From contig JAUVLN010000121.1 of assembly GCA_030600725.1 (NCBI GenBank), positions 1 to 6,649 on the forward strand: a stretch of 6,649 nt of DNA, written 5' to 3'. Below are positions 6,036-6,649 of this stretch, piece by piece. The number at the start of each line of letters is the position of its first letter. The stretch's first letter is position 1. The notes below the pieces were generated by a model. It was not told the DNA's origin and ran no database searches. It saw nothing but the letters and a program-made list of their open reading frames with translations. The position numbers and the translations under genes are program-made. Origin of the DNA: Thermoplasmatota archaeon (lineage in GTDB: Archaea > Thermoplasmatota > Penumbrarchaeia > Penumbrarchaeales > Penumbrarchaeaceae).

Positions 6036-6638
6036 CTATTGATAGGGCACGGCCCTGATTATCTTCAATACCAGAAGGGACCCATCCTCCTGTGAACCCA
6101 ATACGAGTTCGTCATTTGCAGCAAGGCCCATGCTCCTGAACCATTTGGTAAGGCCACCGCCGATCCTTACACCGCCCGTATTGGATATCATGCATTTTGA
6201 TTCCAGGGAGGCGTCCTTGCGGATCCATATCTTGATCGCCCCCTCACTCAGGAGGTGGCCCTTATCCTTGGGGATATACAGGAAACCCTGGCGGACCGAC
6301 GTTGTCGAGATCGGAGATGTAACGATCCTCTCGTCGGGGATCCCCGAATCCTTGGTGATGATCTCCTCCACCATCTGGAGCATGGGTTCTATCCTCGGGA
6401 TCGTGGGTGTATCCTTCCCTGCGATCTTGGCCTTCACACCGGCATCCAGATCGCCGGAGAGAAGGGGAATTATGCTCACACTGTTGGAGGGGAACTCCAC
6501 CTTGACCACATCCACTGTTCTGGGATCAAGCAGGTAAAGATACCTGTACTGCGCATCCTCCTCCTCTATCTTCTTCAGGTTCTTCTTCATCGATTCGTGC
6601 TGACGCCCACCGAAGGAGCTTCTCCCGCGCAGGCTCAT
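6036..6638 (-). CDS. Uncharacterised 200-residue protein, possible small beta-barrel DNA-binding domain at the C-terminus
   Basis: I do not recognise this protein. It is soluble, with no signal peptide or membrane segment. It begins with a basic/acidic helix-like stretch (MKKNLKKIEEEDAQ, 17-30), then a strand-rich part (YRYLYLLDPRTVDVVKVEF, 31-49). A middle section includes a probable helix IEPMLQMVEEIITKDSGI (83-100). The C-terminal part has FLYIPKDKGHLL (119-130), AIKIWIRKD, GGVRIGGGLTKWFRSMGLAANDELVL (155-180) and SLLVLKIIRAV. That order (IPK near a first strand, then a G-x-x-x-WF helix, then GLxxxDELVL) recalls B3-type pseudobarrel or AbrB-like DNA-binding folds, but this is visual resemblance only. 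It precedes the patatin gene by 19 bp and is probably co-transcribed. The frame stays open from the ATG at 6638 to the window edge, so the true start may lie upstream; an internal ATG at 6588-6590 (MKKNL) is a less likely choice because no ribosome binding site stands before it. Confidence 0.75.
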   Translation of the reverse strand: MSLRGRSSFGGRQHESMKKNLKKIEEEDAQYRYLYLLDPRTVDVVKVEFPSNSVSIIPLLSGDLDAGVKAKIAGKDTPTIPRIEPMLQMVEEIITKDSGIPDERIVTSPISTTSVRQGFLYIPKDKGHLLSEGAIKIWIRKDASLESKCMISNTGGVRIGGGLTKWFRSMGLAANDELVLGSQEDGSLLVLKIIRAVPYQ

Positions 6639-6649
6639 GGTACGAACCC

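Noticed and set aside
6130..6537. A 135-codon open frame on the plus strand opposite the 200-residue gene
   Set aside because: It has no recognisable motif and no ribosome binding site I can defend; the minus-strand frame is longer and sits in an operon layout with the patatin gene.

Overview
The window most likely comes from a member of the archaeal phylum Thermoplasmatota, for example a marine-sediment or gut relative of MBG-D or Methanomassiliicoccales. This is an inference from three things: archaeal-style translation signals (a GGTGAT Shine-Dalgarno before the large gene, TTG starts), heavy use of AGG for Arg and ATA for Ile at moderately high GC, and a large cell-surface protein of the C25-protease / Ig-repeat / PKD / C-terminal-anchor type that is common in these archaea. 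No rRNA, tRNA or other lineage marker is present, so the assignment is tentative.

Layout from left to right. (1) Positions 1 to about 646, minus strand: the first ~215 codons of mutS, the DNA mismatch-recognition ATPase, cut by the left edge. (2) Positions 647-807: a 161-bp divergent intergenic region that must hold the promoters of mutS and of the large protease gene. (3) Positions 808-4878, plus strand: a 1356-residue secreted, membrane-anchored peptidase of the C25 (gingipain-like) family. It has a signal sequence, propeptide, caspase-like catalytic domain with a plausible His463/Cys504 dyad, an Ig-type domain, five tandem ~86-residue Ig-like repeats, a PKD-like domain, one transmembrane helix, and a cytoplasmic tail that starts with a striking His-Pro pentapeptide repeat and ends in poly-proline. 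(4) Positions 4880-6016, minus strand: a patatin-like serine acyl hydrolase with all catalytic motifs intact, convergent with the protease gene and separated from it by one base. (5) Positions 6036-6638, minus strand: a 200-residue protein I do not recognise, 19 bp upstream of the patatin gene and probably co-transcribed with it. Its C-terminal half resembles a small all-beta DNA-binding domain (B3 pseudobarrel or AbrB-like), but weakly.

How the parts relate. The protease looks like a machine for degrading external protein, held on the cell surface by its C-terminal helix. The patatin is a soluble lipid acyl hydrolase. Together they would suit a heterotroph that feeds on detrital protein and lipid, but no regulatory link between them is visible. 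mutS looks like an unrelated housekeeping neighbour. I see no mobile element, CRISPR array, integrase or structural RNA. The parts most worth following up are the His-Pro cytoplasmic tail of the protease and the uncharacterised partner of the patatin gene.
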